Source: Curtobacterium sp. MCPF17_002 (GTDB lineage: Bacteria > Actinomycetota > Actinomycetes > Actinomycetales > Microbacteriaceae). From it: a stretch of 64,000 bases of DNA. The notes below the pieces were generated by a model. The model worked only from the letters and a program-made list of their open reading frames with translations. It had not been told where the DNA came from and searched no databases. Both the position numbers and the translations under genes were made by a program. The stretch covers positions 2,108,001 through 2,172,000 of the forward strand of contig NZ_CP126251.1 in the NCBI RefSeq assembly GCF_003234115.2. The letters are read 5' to 3'. Shown one piece after another: positions 1 to 14,013 of this stretch (positions within the stretch are counted from its first letter, which is position 1; every line of letters starts with the position of its first letter).

Positions 1-193
1 CGCCCGGGGGCGCTGCTTTCGGAGTCGCAGGCCCTGCGGGCCCGCGTGTGGTGGACGATACGCCCCGTAACGTCGCCGTAACGACCCTAGCAGTCGGACA
101 CTGCGTGACCGGCGCGGATGACGGTCCGTCCGGACGGTCCCGCTGGACGCCCCGTCGCGACGCGCGTCGCGGCTCTGGACGCGACCGCAGACG
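1..193. other. Non-coding left edge with a possible response-regulator box
   Basis: No credible gene is visible between the window edge and the 3' end of whiA. In many actinobacteria a glycolytic gene set (gap, pgk) follows whiA; if that order holds here it lies left of the window. The pentamer GTAAC occurs twice in direct orientation at 67-71 and 78-82, separated by 6 bp, so the repeats are 11 bp (about one helical turn) apart. This spacing is typical of OmpR-type regulator sites such as those of MtrA or GlnR. No convincing promoter can be assigned. Confidence 0.4.
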
Positions 194-233
194 GACGGGA
201 GGCGCGGTGCCAGCTGGCACCGCGCCTCCCGTC
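194..233. repeat. Perfect 40-bp palindrome downstream of whiA (repeat family A)
   Basis: Bases 194-213 are the exact reverse complement of 214-233, giving a 20-bp stem with no loop. Each arm carries the word GACGGGAGGCGCGG, which recurs at many places in the window. It begins 22 bp beyond the whiA stop codon, so it may act as a transcription terminator for the whiA run, although no T-tract follows it. The repeated word suggests it is a member of a dispersed palindromic family rather than a terminator unique to this locus. Confidence 0.75.
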
Positions 234-254
234 AGAAGGGTCGACCGACCGCGA

Positions 255-1235
255 TCAGACGCCCTCGAGTTCCTCGGGGACGCTCGCCTCGGTGCCCGGG
301 ATCCCGAGGTCCGACGCGCGCTTGTCCGCCATCGCGAGCAGGCGGCGGATGCGGCCGGCGATGGCGTCCTTCGTCATCGGCGGCTCGGCGTGCTGGCCGA
401 GCTCGTCGAGCGACGCATCACGGTGCTGCAGCCGGAGCGAGCCGGCGTACTGCAGGTGGTCGGGGACCTCGTCGCCGAGGATCTCGAGCGCACGCTCGAC
501 CCGCGCGCACGCGGCGACCGCGGCCTGCGCGGAGCGACGGAGGTTCGCGTCGTCGAAGTTCACCAAGCGGTTGGCGGTGGCACGGACCTCGCGGCGCTGG
601 CGCATCTCCTCCCAGTCGGCGGTGGTGCGGGCGGCACCCATCACGGTGAGCATCTGGCCGATGGCCTCGCCGTCGCGGATGACGACCCGGTGCACCCCAC
701 GGACCTCGCGGCCCTTCGCGGCGACGCCGAGACGCGACGCGGCACCGACGAGCGCCATCGCGGCCTCGTTGCCGGGGCAGGTGACCTCGAGCGCGGCGGC
801 ACGACCGGGATCGGTCAGCGTGCCGGAGGCGAGGAACGCACCGCGCCAGATCGCAGCGAGGTCCTCGCGGTTGCCCGTGGTGAGGCGGTTCGGCAGCCCG
901 CGGACCGGACGGCGACGGGCGTCCATGAGGCCGGTCTGCCGGGCGAGGGTCTCCCCCGCCTCGAGCACACGCACCAGGTACCGGGTGCCACGACGGGCGG
1001 ACGCGGACGACCCCACCGACGCCTCGCTCCGCACGCCGTACAGCTCGGCGAGGTCCTTGCGCACACGGTGCACGATGATCCGGGTGTCGAGTTCGACCTC
1101 GACCGCGATCCGGCCCGAGATGACGTGCAGGCCGCCAGCGAACCGCAGGATGGTCGCGAGTTCGGCGGCGCGGACCGTGTTGCGGTTCACGACGACCCGG
1201 GCCAGTTCGTCCTTGACCTCGGCAGTCAACGGCAC
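255..1235 (-). CDS. whiA: DNA-binding regulator WhiA
   Basis: The 326-residue protein matches the WhiA family of Gram-positive bacteria in length and in its start ([14 protein letters not shown]). WhiA has an N-terminal LAGLIDADG-like fold that has lost endonuclease activity and a C-terminal helix-turn-helix; the C-terminal third here (around [20 protein letters not shown]) fits the latter. In Streptomyces it controls sporulation septation with WhiB; in non-sporulating relatives it is linked to cell division. The start is GTG with AGGA about 9 bases upstream. It is the last gene of uvrB-SDR-uvrA-uvrC-rapZ-whiA, and the rapZ-whiA pairing is conserved across Gram-positives. Confidence 0.95.
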   Translation of the reverse strand: MPLTAEVKDELARVVVNRNTVRAAELATILRFAGGLHVISGRIAVEVELDTRIIVHRVRKDLAELYGVRSEASVGSSASARRGTRYLVRVLEAGETLARQTGLMDARRRPVRGLPNRLTTGNREDLAAIWRGAFLASGTLTDPGRAAALEVTCPGNEAAMALVGAASRLGVAAKGREVRGVHRVVIRDGEAIGQMLTVMGAARTTADWEEMRQRREVRATANRLVNFDDANLRRSAQAAVAACARVERALEILGDEVPDHLQYAGSLRLQHRDASLDELGQHAEPPMTKDAIAGRIRRLLAMADKRASDLGIPGTEASVPEELEGV

Positions 1236-1310
1236 AGCATCATTCCTAACGTTTCTTCTGGTGGGGTCCGCGTGCCCGGCGCACGGCGTGTGGAGCGGCC
1301 GGAGGGACGG

Positions 1311-2258
1311 TCACTCCCGGCCGAGATCTCGGTTCTTCACACGCACGGCGACGCCTGGCATCCCGCGGAGGATGTTCGCCAACTCGGCGACGATGGCGAC
1401 CGAGCGGTGCTTCCCGCCGGTACAGCCGATGGCGATCGTAGCGTGTCTTTTGTTCTCGCGCTGGTACCCCTCGAACACCGGCTCGAGCACGGAGGCGTAG
1501 CGGTCCACGAACGGACGGGCCCCCGGCTGTGCGAGAACGTAGTCCGAGACGGGCCGGTCGAGCCCCGTGTGCGGGCGGAGTTCCGGCACCCAGTACGGGT
1601 TCGGGAGGAACCGGACATCCGCCACCATGTCGGCATCGGCGGGCAGCCCGTACTTGAACCCGAAGCTCATCAGCGTCACCTGGACCCCCACGAAGTGGTC
1701 GTCGGCGAAGCGCTCGGTGACGGCGTTCGCGAGCTGGTGGATGTTGAGGTCCGAGGTGTCGATCACGAGGTCCGAGGCCTCGCGGAGCGCGGACAGCCGG
1801 GCACGCTCTCGGGCGATGCCGTCGAGCAGCGTGTCCTCGCCCTGCAGCGGGTGCGGTCGGCGGACCTGTTCGAACCGTCGGACGAGGACGGCGTCGGTCG
1901 CCTCGAGGAAGAGCACGCGGACCCGGGCCGACGTCGTCGAGCGGACCTGCTCGACCGCCTGCTCCGGGTTCGTGAAGAACCGGCCACCGCGGACGTCGAC
2001 GACGGTCGCGATCTTCGGGATCTTCTCCCCCGCGCGGTCGGCGAGCTCGGTGAGCGGCGCGAGCATCTGGGTCGGCAGGTTGTCGACGACGTACCACCCG
2101 AGGTCCTCCAGCGCCTTGCCGACGGTCGAGCGTCCGGCGCCGGACATGCCGGTGACGATGAGGATGTCGTGCTGCTGCGGCGATCGGGTCGATGCCTGGT
2201 CGCGATCGTTCTTCGGGCCGTCGTTCATCGGGCCGTCGTCCATCGGGCTGTCGTTCAT
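1311..2258 (-). CDS. rapZ: RapZ/YvcJ-type nucleotide-binding protein
   Basis: The 315-residue protein has a P-loop GMSGAGRS at residues 37-44 and the conserved C-terminal [11 protein letters not shown] at about 277-287, both diagnostic of the RapZ (YvcJ) family. In E. coli RapZ controls the small RNA GlmZ; in Gram-positives the biochemical role is less clear, but ATP/GTP binding is conserved. The first 20 residues are a low-complexity repeat ([15 protein letters not shown]) encoded by 15-bp tandem units at about 2213-2258, so Met1, Met6 or Met11 could all be starts. It lies between uvrC and whiA in one leftward run; the gap to uvrC is 138 bp. Confidence 0.93.
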   Translation of the reverse strand: MNDSPMDDGPMNDGPKNDRDQASTRSPQQHDILIVTGMSGAGRSTVGKALEDLGWYVVDNLPTQMLAPLTELADRAGEKIPKIATVVDVRGGRFFTNPEQAVEQVRSTTSARVRVLFLEATDAVLVRRFEQVRRPHPLQGEDTLLDGIARERARLSALREASDLVIDTSDLNIHQLANAVTERFADDHFVGVQVTLMSFGFKYGLPADADMVADVRFLPNPYWVPELRPHTGLDRPVSDYVLAQPGARPFVDRYASVLEPVFEGYQRENKRHATIAIGCTGGKHRSVAIVAELANILRGMPGVAVRVKNRDLGRE

Positions 2259-2373
2259 CGGGCACCGTCGGTCATCTGGGAGTGGGCTCCGTCGTGGCGG
2301 CCCGGGCGCGTCGCCCGGGGGAGGTCTCGGCTGCGGGACAGTCTCGGTTGCGGGACAAGGGTATCGCCCAGGG

Positions 2374-2457
2374 GCGGACGGGAGGCACGGGTTCCGTCAC
2401 GACGGGAGCTGCGGCCCGTCCGGGGTCACCTGTGGGAGCCGCACCGCGCCTCCAGGG
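2374..2457. repeat. Family A repeat arms flanking the uvrC stop codon
   Basis: The word GGACGGGAGGCACGG ends at 2390, just beyond the uvrC stop, and its approximate inverse CCGCGCCTCCAGG lies at about 2444-2456 inside the last codons of uvrC. Together they form an inverted pair that spans the uvrC stop. The same words occur as a tight palindrome at 194-233 and elsewhere in the window. Confidence 0.6.
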
Positions 2458-4532
2458 ATCGCCCCGGCACCCTGCAGGGCGGTGTCCTGCAGGGTGGTGT
2501 CCAGCAGGGTGGTGTCCTGCAGGGTGGTGTCCTGAAGGGCGTCGGGCTGGTCCTGCGGGGCGTCGTCGGGCTGGTCCTGCGGCGCGTCGTCGGGCTGGTC
2601 CTGCGGGCTGGCCGGAGTCGGCCCTGCGGGTGCGCTCAGGGGCGTCTGGGCGAGTTTCGTGACCACCGCGGCCGCGGTCGCGGGCCCGACGCCGGGCACC
2701 TCGCCGATGGCCTCCGCCGTCGCCTCGCGCAACCGTGCGACCGACCCGAAGTGCTTGAGCAGCGCGCTCACCCGCGTCGGGCCGAGTCCGGGGATCTCGG
2801 ACAGCTGGGAGCGCACGTCGCGCTTCCGACGGGTCCGCTGGTGCGTGATGGCGAACCGGTGCGCCTCGTCGCGGATCCGCTGGATGAGGAACAGCGCCTC
2901 GGAGTTGCGGGGCAGGATCACCGGGAAGTCGTCGTCCGGCAGCCAGAGCTCCTCGAGCCGCTTGGCGATGCCGACGAGCGCGATGTCGTGCACCCCGGCC
3001 TCGTCCATCGCACGCTTCGCCGCCTGCACCTGGGGCTGCCCACCGTCGACGATGAGCAGCTGTGGGCGGTACGCGAAGCGCTTCGTCGGCTTCGAGCCCT
3101 CGACGACCTCGTCGCTCGTGACGTCGGGGACGTCCGGAGCCGTGGCGTCCTCGTCGAGGCGCGCCAGGCGCCGCGAGAGCACCTGGTACATGCTGTCGGT
3201 GTCGTCGGTGGTCTCGGCGATCGTGTACCGGCGGTACTGGTCCTTGCGGGGCAGGCCGTCCTCGAAGACGACCATCGACGCGACGACGTTCGTGCCCTGC
3301 AGGTGCGAGATGTCGTAGCACTCCATCCGCAACGGAGCCTCGGTCATGCCGAGGGCGTCCTGGATGTCGGCCAGTGCTGCCGAGCGGGTGGTGTAGTCGG
3401 CCGAGCGCTTCGTCTTGTAGAGCATCAGCGCCTGCGCCGCGTTCTGCGCGGCGGTGCGGGCGAGCCCGGCCCGGTCCCCGCGCTGCGCGGTGCTGAGCTT
3501 CGTGCCGCGGCCGCCCCGACGCTCGCTGAGCCACTGCTGCAGCGCCTCGGCGTCCTCGGGGAGTTCCGGCACGACGACCTCGCGCGGGGGTTCCTCCGTC
3601 GTCGCGTACTGGCCCTGGACGATCTGCTCGACGAGGTCGCCCGTCGAGATGTCGAGCTCCTTGTCGACCACCCAACCGCGGACACCGCGGATGCGACCGC
3701 CGCGCACGGAGAACAGCTGCACGGCGGCGGCGAGCTCGTCCTCGGCGATGCCGAACAGGTCGAGGTCGACGGAGTCGCGGAGCACCACGGCGGACTTCTC
3801 CAGCACCGCTTCGAGCGCGCCGACCTGGTCGCGGTACTTCGCCGCCCGCTCGTACTGCATCGCGTCGGCGGAGGCCGCCATCCGCTGCTTGAGCTGTGTG
3901 ATCACCCGGCGGTCGTAGCTCGCCATGAACCGGACGAACTCCTCGACCAGGGCACGGTGCTCGGCGATCGTGACCTTCTGCGAGCACGGGCCACCGCACT
4001 TGCCGATCTGCCCCGGGAAGCACGGCTTGCCCGTCTGCATCGCCTTCTTGTACGACGAGTCGGAACAGGTGCGGATCGGGAACACCTTGATCATCAGGTC
4101 GATGGTGTCGTGCACCGCCCAGATCTTCGGGTACGGACCGAAGTACTTCGCTCCCTTGATCTTCCGGTTCCGCGTGACCATCACCCGGGGGGATTCCTCG
4201 CCCAGGGTGATCGCCATGTACGGGTACGACTTGTCGTCGCGGAACTTGACGTTGAACGGCGGATCGAACTCCTTGATCCACGTGTACTCGAGCTGCAGCG
4301 CCTCGATCTCCGAGCCGACGGTGGTCCACTCGACGCTTCGTGCCGTCAGGACCATCCGCCGGGTGCGCTCGTGCAGCGTCGGCAGCGGGGCGAAGTAGTT
4401 GCTCAGCCGTGCGCGGAGGTTCTTCGCCTTGCCGACGTAGAGCACCCGCCCGGCCTCGTCACGCCACCGGTAGACGCCGGGGTCGGTCGGGATCTCCCCC
4501 GCCTTCGGTCGCCACGAGACGGTGTCCGCCAC
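2397..4532 (-). CDS. uvrC: Excinuclease ABC subunit C
   Basis: UvrC makes both incisions around a DNA lesion after UvrAB loading. The 711-residue protein has an N-terminal GIY-YIG nuclease domain (GVYRW near residue 19, [12 protein letters not shown] near 32), a UVR segment near 210-240, an RNase H-like half and a helix-hairpin-helix pair ([22 protein letters not shown]). The last 60 residues are an unusual repetitive tail, QDQPDDAP three times then LQDTT-type pentapeptides, coded by 24-bp and 15-bp tandem units at about 2465-2610. The start is GTG and directly abuts the uvrA stop (TAGGTG), indicating tight coupling. Confidence 0.97.
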   Translation of the reverse strand: MADTVSWRPKAGEIPTDPGVYRWRDEAGRVLYVGKAKNLRARLSNYFAPLPTLHERTRRMVLTARSVEWTTVGSEIEALQLEYTWIKEFDPPFNVKFRDDKSYPYMAITLGEESPRVMVTRNRKIKGAKYFGPYPKIWAVHDTIDLMIKVFPIRTCSDSSYKKAMQTGKPCFPGQIGKCGGPCSQKVTIAEHRALVEEFVRFMASYDRRVITQLKQRMAASADAMQYERAAKYRDQVGALEAVLEKSAVVLRDSVDLDLFGIAEDELAAAVQLFSVRGGRIRGVRGWVVDKELDISTGDLVEQIVQGQYATTEEPPREVVVPELPEDAEALQQWLSERRGGRGTKLSTAQRGDRAGLARTAAQNAAQALMLYKTKRSADYTTRSAALADIQDALGMTEAPLRMECYDISHLQGTNVVASMVVFEDGLPRKDQYRRYTIAETTDDTDSMYQVLSRRLARLDEDATAPDVPDVTSDEVVEGSKPTKRFAYRPQLLIVDGGQPQVQAAKRAMDEAGVHDIALVGIAKRLEELWLPDDDFPVILPRNSEALFLIQRIRDEAHRFAITHQRTRRKRDVRSQLSEIPGLGPTRVSALLKHFGSVARLREATAEAIGEVPGVGPATAAAVVTKLAQTPLSAPAGPTPASPQDQPDDAPQDQPDDAPQDQPDALQDTTLQDTTLLDTTLQDTALQGAGAIPGGAVRLPQVTPDGPQLPS
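2465..2610. repeat. Tandem repeats in the uvrC 3' end (15-bp and 24-bp units)
   Basis: About five units of a 15-bp word (like GTCCTGCAGGGTGGT on the plus strand) occupy 2465-2540. They are followed by about three units of a 24-bp word (GTCGTCGGGCTGGTCCTGCG plus 4 bases) to about 2610. Both periods are multiples of three, so copy-number change keeps the uvrC frame and only alters the C-terminal tail. Confidence 0.85.
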
Positions 4533-7571
<3,039 letters not shown>

Positions 7572-7619
7572 CGTCGTCGATTCTACGAAGCGGCACCGAC
7601 ATTCGCCTGCGATGGACGG

Positions 7620-8562
7620 TCAGACGAGTGCGTCGAGAGCGAACGCGACCCCGGAGGCCCGCTCGCTGGCGGTCCAGAGCCGGGCGGCCTCGGTCCGGTC
7701 GTGCGCCCTCGGCTCAGCACGGACGACCGCCGCGCGGCCCCGCAGCTGCATCCACCCCGACGGGCCCCAGTACTCCCCCGACCGGACACCGGGGGCGACC
7801 GCGGCGTGCACGAGCGGCTCGGCACCGGCGTCCTTCCCCTGGGCGTACAGCCGCTGCCCTGCTCGGGTCCAGGCGGGCTCGGAGCGCGAGGGGGCGATGT
7901 CCGGCCGCTCGGGTCCGAGCATGTCGAGCGAGAGACCGGGGTGCGCGACGACGCTCGACACCGGCGACCCGGCATCGGCGAGGCGTTCGGCGAGCTCGAA
8001 GCCGAAGAGCATCACGGCGAGCTTGCTCCGGCCGTACTGCCGGTGGCTGGAGTAGCGCCCCGCACCGAGGGGGTCGCTCCGGTCCAGCCGTGCCCACCGG
8101 TGCGCGATCGACCCGAGGTGCACGACCCGTCCGGCCCGCTGTTCGAGCACGGGCAGGGTCAGCGCGGTCCACGCGAAGTGGCCGAGGTGGTTCGTGCCGA
8201 TCTGCAGCTCGGTCCCCTGGCGGGTTGTCCGCTGCTCAGCCGCCCCCACCACACCGGCGTTGTTGACGATCGCGTCGACACCGTCGGGTTCGAGCTGCGC
8301 GAGTTCGTCCGCCGCCGTCCGCACGCTGTCGAGGTCGGCCAGGTCGAGGTGCAGGAAGGCAAGGTCGGCGTCGTGCACGGACCGGCGGATGCTGCGCTCG
8401 GCCGCCGCGGCCCGGGTGGTGTCACGCGTGGCGAGCACGACGCGGTGGCCGGCCGCCGCGAGCTGCTCGGCCGCGTGGTACCCGAGACCAGCACTCGCCC
8501 CCGTGAGGACGACGGTCCGACGGACACCGGCACCGCCCTCGGCCCCGGCCCCGGCCCCGGCG

Positions 8563-8573
<11 letters not shown>
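7620..8573 (-). CDS. Short-chain dehydrogenase/reductase
   Basis: The 317-residue protein is a classical SDR by sequence: the NAD(P)-binding TGASAGLG at residues 24-31, NNAG near residue 108 and the active-site YGRSK (Tyr-x-x-x-Lys). It resembles the retinol-dehydrogenase/WW-oxidoreductase-like SDR group, but the substrate cannot be told. The first 16 residues are Gly/Ala repeats coded by a GGCCCC hexanucleotide run. Its start overlaps the uvrB 3' end by 11 bp and its end lies 48 bp before uvrA, so it is transcribed inside the uvr gene run. A role in DNA repair is not implied by its family. Confidence 0.85.
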
Positions 8574-10647
<2,074 letters not shown>

Positions 10648-10804
10648 GTCCTCAACGGTAGCCGGGACCCCTGACACAGCAGCCCTCTGCTCGCCCTCGG
10701 CGTATCGTCCACGGCAAGCTGCTTCCAAGTCGCCTGATAGCGACCCGGAATAGCCTCCGATCCGTTCAGCAAACCGAATCGTTCTCACTCCCCGAAGAGG
10801 CCCC

Positions 10805-12133
10805 ATGACGACGGCGACCCCCGCCGCACCCACGAAGGGCACCCCGATCCGCGGACGCATCCGCGGCCGGGTGCTCATCCTGCTGTGCTTCATGTACGCG
10901 ATCTCGTACATCGACCGCACCAACATCTCCACCGCGCTCCCGCACATCACCGAGGACTTCGGCTTCAACGAGACCACGGCGGGACTCATCGTCTCGGCCT
11001 TCGCGCTCCCGTACGCCCTGCTCCAGGTCTTCGGCGGCACCATCGCGGAGAAGTTCGGTCCGCGGAAGGCGTTGTTCGTCATCACGGTCGTCTGGGGCGT
11101 GGCCACCCTCTGGACGGGGTTCTCGGTCGGCTTCTGGACCCTGTTCGCGGCGCGGGCGCTCCTCGGCCTCAGCGAGGCGGCGGCGTTCCCGGCGGCCACG
11201 CAGGCGATGAGCCGCTGGATCCCGCGGGACCGGAACGGCTTCGCCCAGGGCGTCGTGCACTCGGCGGCACGCCTCGGCAACGCCCTCGCACCGCTCCTGG
11301 TCGCGTGGGTCATCGGCGCGACCGGCAGCTGGCGCTGGGCGTTCTTCGCGACCGCCGTGCTCTCCATCGCGTGGGCGATCGTCTGGTTCGTCTGGTTCCG
11401 CGACAAGCCCGAGGACACCGCCGGCATCAAGCAGGTCGAGCTCGCCGAGCTCCCGCCGGTCGAGACCCGTGCGACGCGCCCGCCCGTGCCCTGGCGCACG
11501 CTCGCGCGCCAGATCCTGCCGGTCACGTTCGTCGACTTCGGCTACGGCTGGGTCCTGTGGGTGTTCCTCACCTGGATCCCGACCTTCCTCAGCTCGACCT
11601 ACGGCCTGCCGATCAGCCAGTTCGCGCTCTTCACGACGCTGGTCCTGCTCGCAGGCGTCGTCGGCGACACCGTGGGCGGCATGCTCAGCGACCGGCTCAT
11701 CCACCGCGGCGGGAACACCCGCAACGCCCGGCGGATCATCCTCGTCATCGGTCTCGGCGGCTCGCTCGTGTGCCTCATCCCCCTCGTCATCGGCCAGGGA
11801 CTCGTCGTCGCGACGATCTCGCTCGCGCTGTCGTTCTTCTTCCTGGAGCTCTGCAACGCCAACCTCTGGGCGATCCCGATGGACGTCGCCCCGCAGTGGT
11901 CCGGCACCGCGTCCGGCTTCATGAACACCGGGTTCGGCATCGCCGGGGTCGTCTCGCCGATCGTCTTCGGTGTCCTGATCGACACGACCGGCTGGCAGAT
12001 CCCGTTCGCGCTCTCCTGCGTCCTGCTCGGCGCCGCCGCGGTGGTCGCGTGGTTCATGAAGCCGAAACGGCTCACGATGACGAACGGCGTCCTCGAGATC
12101 GGCACGCCGAAGGCGGAGCAGCAGCCCGCCTGA
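10805..12133 (+). CDS. MFS transporter, anion:cation symporter (ACS)-like
   Basis: The 442-residue protein has about 12 hydrophobic segments and the YIDRTNIS signature after TM1 that marks the ACS branch of the major facilitator superfamily (hexuronate, glucarate, phthalate and similar organic-anion symporters). A second conserved motif follows TM2 ([13 protein letters not shown]). The exact substrate is unknown. An AGAGG ribosome site lies 5 bases before the ATG. It is the only plus-strand gene in the left 23 kb, is monocistronic, and is followed at once by a strong hairpin terminator. Confidence 0.88.
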   Translation: MTTATPAAPTKGTPIRGRIRGRVLILLCFMYAISYIDRTNISTALPHITEDFGFNETTAGLIVSAFALPYALLQVFGGTIAEKFGPRKALFVITVVWGVATLWTGFSVGFWTLFAARALLGLSEAAAFPAATQAMSRWIPRDRNGFAQGVVHSAARLGNALAPLLVAWVIGATGSWRWAFFATAVLSIAWAIVWFVWFRDKPEDTAGIKQVELAELPPVETRATRPPVPWRTLARQILPVTFVDFGYGWVLWVFLTWIPTFLSSTYGLPISQFALFTTLVLLAGVVGDTVGGMLSDRLIHRGGNTRNARRIILVIGLGGSLVCLIPLVIGQGLVVATISLALSFFFLELCNANLWAIPMDVAPQWSGTASGFMNTGFGIAGVVSPIVFGVLIDTTGWQIPFALSCVLLGAAAVVAWFMKPKRLTMTNGVLEIGTPKAEQQPA

Positions 12134-12145
12134 GCGGTCCGACTG

Positions 12146-12179
12146 CGAACGGCCCGCCCCTCCTGGGGCGGGCCGTTCG
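12146..12179 (+). terminator. Hairpin terminator after the MFS gene
   Basis: A perfect 15-bp stem (12146-12160 with 12165-12179) and a TCCT loop begin 12 bp after the MFS stop codon. The stem is extremely GC-rich. There is no long T-tract, which is common for actinobacterial terminators. Confidence 0.8.
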
Positions 12180-12188
12180 TGCGCGTGG

Positions 12189-12738
12189 CCCGGCGCGCGC
12201 ACCGTGCGCACGCCGTCACCTGGTGCGAGGTTGCGTGCTCCGTGCGCGGCCACACCCCCCGCACCACGAACGGAACCCCGCACCGGACGACGCCCCTCGC
12301 ACCGTGCGAGGCACGCACCGGGCGGACTGAAGGCACGGTGCCAGGCCGCCCCGCGCCTCCCGTCCGCCACCCCGGCCGTCCAGAACGCGTGACCCGGCGC
12401 GCGCACCGTGCGCACCCCGCCACCTGGTGCGAGGTTGCGTGCTCCGTGCGCGGCCACAACCCCCGCACCACGAACGGAACCTCGCACCGCACGACGCCCC
12501 TCGCACGGTGCGAGGCACGCACCGTGCGGACTGGAGGCACGGTGCCAGACCGCCCCGCGCCTCCCGTCCGCCACCCCAGCCGTCCAGAACCCGCGACCCG
12601 GCACGCGCACCGTGCGCACCCCGCCACCTGGTGCGAGGTTGCGTGCTCCGTGCGCGGCCACCACCCCCGCACCACCAACGGAACCTCGCACCGGACGGCG
12701 GCCCACGCACCGTGCGCCCCTCGCACCGTGCGCACACG
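12189..12738. repeat. Composite 204-bp palindromic unit, about 2.7 tandem copies
   Basis: This 608-bp gene-free stretch between the MFS and acyltransferase genes is filled by a tandem repeat of period 204: units at 12189-12392, 12393-12596 and a truncated third from 12597 to about 12738. A full unit contains three hairpins. The first is GGTGCGAGGTT paired with AACCTCGCACC about 55 bp away (family B); the second is CCTCGCACCGTGCGAGG; the third is GGACTGGAGGCACGG paired with CCGCGCCTCCCGTCC (family A). Unit 1 has a few substitutions in the arms, units 2 and 3 are closer. No coding sequence is convincing here on either strand. Confidence 0.9.
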
Positions 12739-12741
12739 GCC

Positions 12742-14013
12742 TCAACGCCCGGCGCGCCGCCCCACGTCGTCCGTCTCGCCGACCAGCGCGTCGTCCGGCT
12801 CCACCGGTTCCGGCGACCGCTGCGGCACCGGCGCGGCAGACGCACGCTTCCGCGCACGCGCCTCACGCTGCCCGCGCGAGGCGAGCGACGGCCGACCGGT
12901 GAGCGGCACGCTCAGCGGGGTCCAGCGGAAGAGCTCCGTCGCCGCGACGGACAGGCCGAGCACGAGCACGTACGTCACGAGCGTGAGCCACGGCTTCGGC
13001 ACGACCTGCTCGAGCCAGCTGTCGCCGTACAGCAGGATCCAGATCATGAACGGGTGGCTCAGGAAGATGCCGAACGAGCGGTCCGAGCCGTAGTCGATGA
13101 AGCGGGCGAGGGGGCTCCCCGGGCGACGACGGTCCGCCCACCGGGCCCCGATAGCGAGGAAGCCGACGAAGACCGCGCTGCTCCAGATCACCTGGTCGGG
13201 TTGCAGGGGCGTGCCGGCGGCGTACAGCGACTGGCCGAGGCCGACCTGCAGTGCCCACACGCCGAGGGTGAGCACGCCGACGCCGGCGAAGCCCCACAGG
13301 ACGGCGGCGCGGTGCACCCGGATGAAGCGGAGGAACCCGTCCGCGTGGTCGGCCGCGACCGCTCCGGACACGATGAAGAACACGTACGAGAAGAAGAACT
13401 GCTTCTGGTACCCCTGCAGCCACGCGTCGCTCGCGGGGTAGTACTTGTAGCCGGCGAACACCACGAGCTGCACGACGAGCGTCACGACCAGGAGCGTCAC
13501 GTGGTGCCGACGCGTCTTCCGGACGAGCCACGTGATGACCGGCAGCAGCAGGTACACCTGCATCGTGACGAGCAGGAAGTAGAGGTGGTACCACGAGGTC
13601 CCGGTGACGACGCCTTCGGCGAAGGTGCGGACGAGGTCGGGCACGTCACCGCGGCGGGTGCTGTCGAGGAGCCACGACGACAGGACGTAGACGAAGGACC
13701 ACGCCAGGTACGGCACCCCGACGAGCAGGAAGCGCTTCGGCCAGAACTGCGCCATCGGGCGGGGCCGGAGCGTGTAGCTGTAGACGAGGACGAACGCGGT
13801 CAGTGAGAAGAACACCAGGCGCGTGAAGTGCAGCAGCCCGAGCAGCGCGTTGAGCGGGACGTCGTCCGTGGCGACGGTGTGGCTCGTGGTGTGCACGCCG
13901 ATGACGCACGCGAACGTGAGGATGCGGAGGACGTCGACCTCGTACAGGTGCCGGGGCTTCCCGGCAGCCGTGCGGGTCGGCGTCTGCTCGCCGGCGGCCG
14001 TGCTCGTGCTCAC
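12742..14013 (-). CDS. Acyltransferase family 3 membrane protein
   Basis: The 423-residue protein has about ten hydrophobic segments and the N-terminal pattern of acyltransferase-3 (OafA/YrhL-like) proteins, including EVDVLRILTFACVIGVH with the conserved Asp, Arg and His. Such proteins O-acylate sugars, peptidoglycan, lipids or small molecules at the membrane. The C-terminus is a basic and proline-rich tail. The GTG start overlaps the stop of the upstream ligase gene (GTGA), so the two are co-translated and may act on the same product. The acceptor cannot be predicted. Confidence 0.85.
   Translation of the reverse strand: MSTSTAAGEQTPTRTAAGKPRHLYEVDVLRILTFACVIGVHTTSHTVATDDVPLNALLGLLHFTRLVFFSLTAFVLVYSYTLRPRPMAQFWPKRFLLVGVPYLAWSFVYVLSSWLLDSTRRGDVPDLVRTFAEGVVTGTSWYHLYFLLVTMQVYLLLPVITWLVRKTRRHHVTLLVVTLVVQLVVFAGYKYYPASDAWLQGYQKQFFFSYVFFIVSGAVAADHADGFLRFIRVHRAAVLWGFAGVGVLTLGVWALQVGLGQSLYAAGTPLQPDQVIWSSAVFVGFLAIGARWADRRRPGSPLARFIDYGSDRSFGIFLSHPFMIWILLYGDSWLEQVVPKPWLTLVTYVLVLGLSVAATELFRWTPLSVPLTGRPSLASRGQREARARKRASAAPVPQRSPEPVEPDDALVGETDDVGRRAGR

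Noticed and set aside
51-64. 14-base word GTGGACGATACGCC shared with the reverse strand at 10699-10712 upstream of uvrB
   Set aside because: A few 14-base matches are expected by chance in 64 kb of skewed composition, and the two copies have no matching gene context.
7572-7619. SOS (LexA) box upstream of uvrA, also looked for at 10648-10804 before uvrB
   Set aside because: No sequence close to the actinobacterial TCGAAC-type palindrome was found in either gap.
10648-11526. Upstream extension of the uvrB frame by 293 codons
   Set aside because: It lies antisense to the MFS gene, and UvrB homology starts exactly at the ATG at 10647.
12189-12738. CRISPR array
   Set aside because: The repeats are contiguous 204-bp units with no unique spacers of regular length and no cas genes.
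12179-13093. Plus-strand open frames across the 204-bp repeats
   Set aside because: Repeats of 204 bp keep a frame open and give His/Arg/Ala/Pro repeats, but there is no ribosome site or family similarity and the frame continues antisense into the acyltransferase gene.
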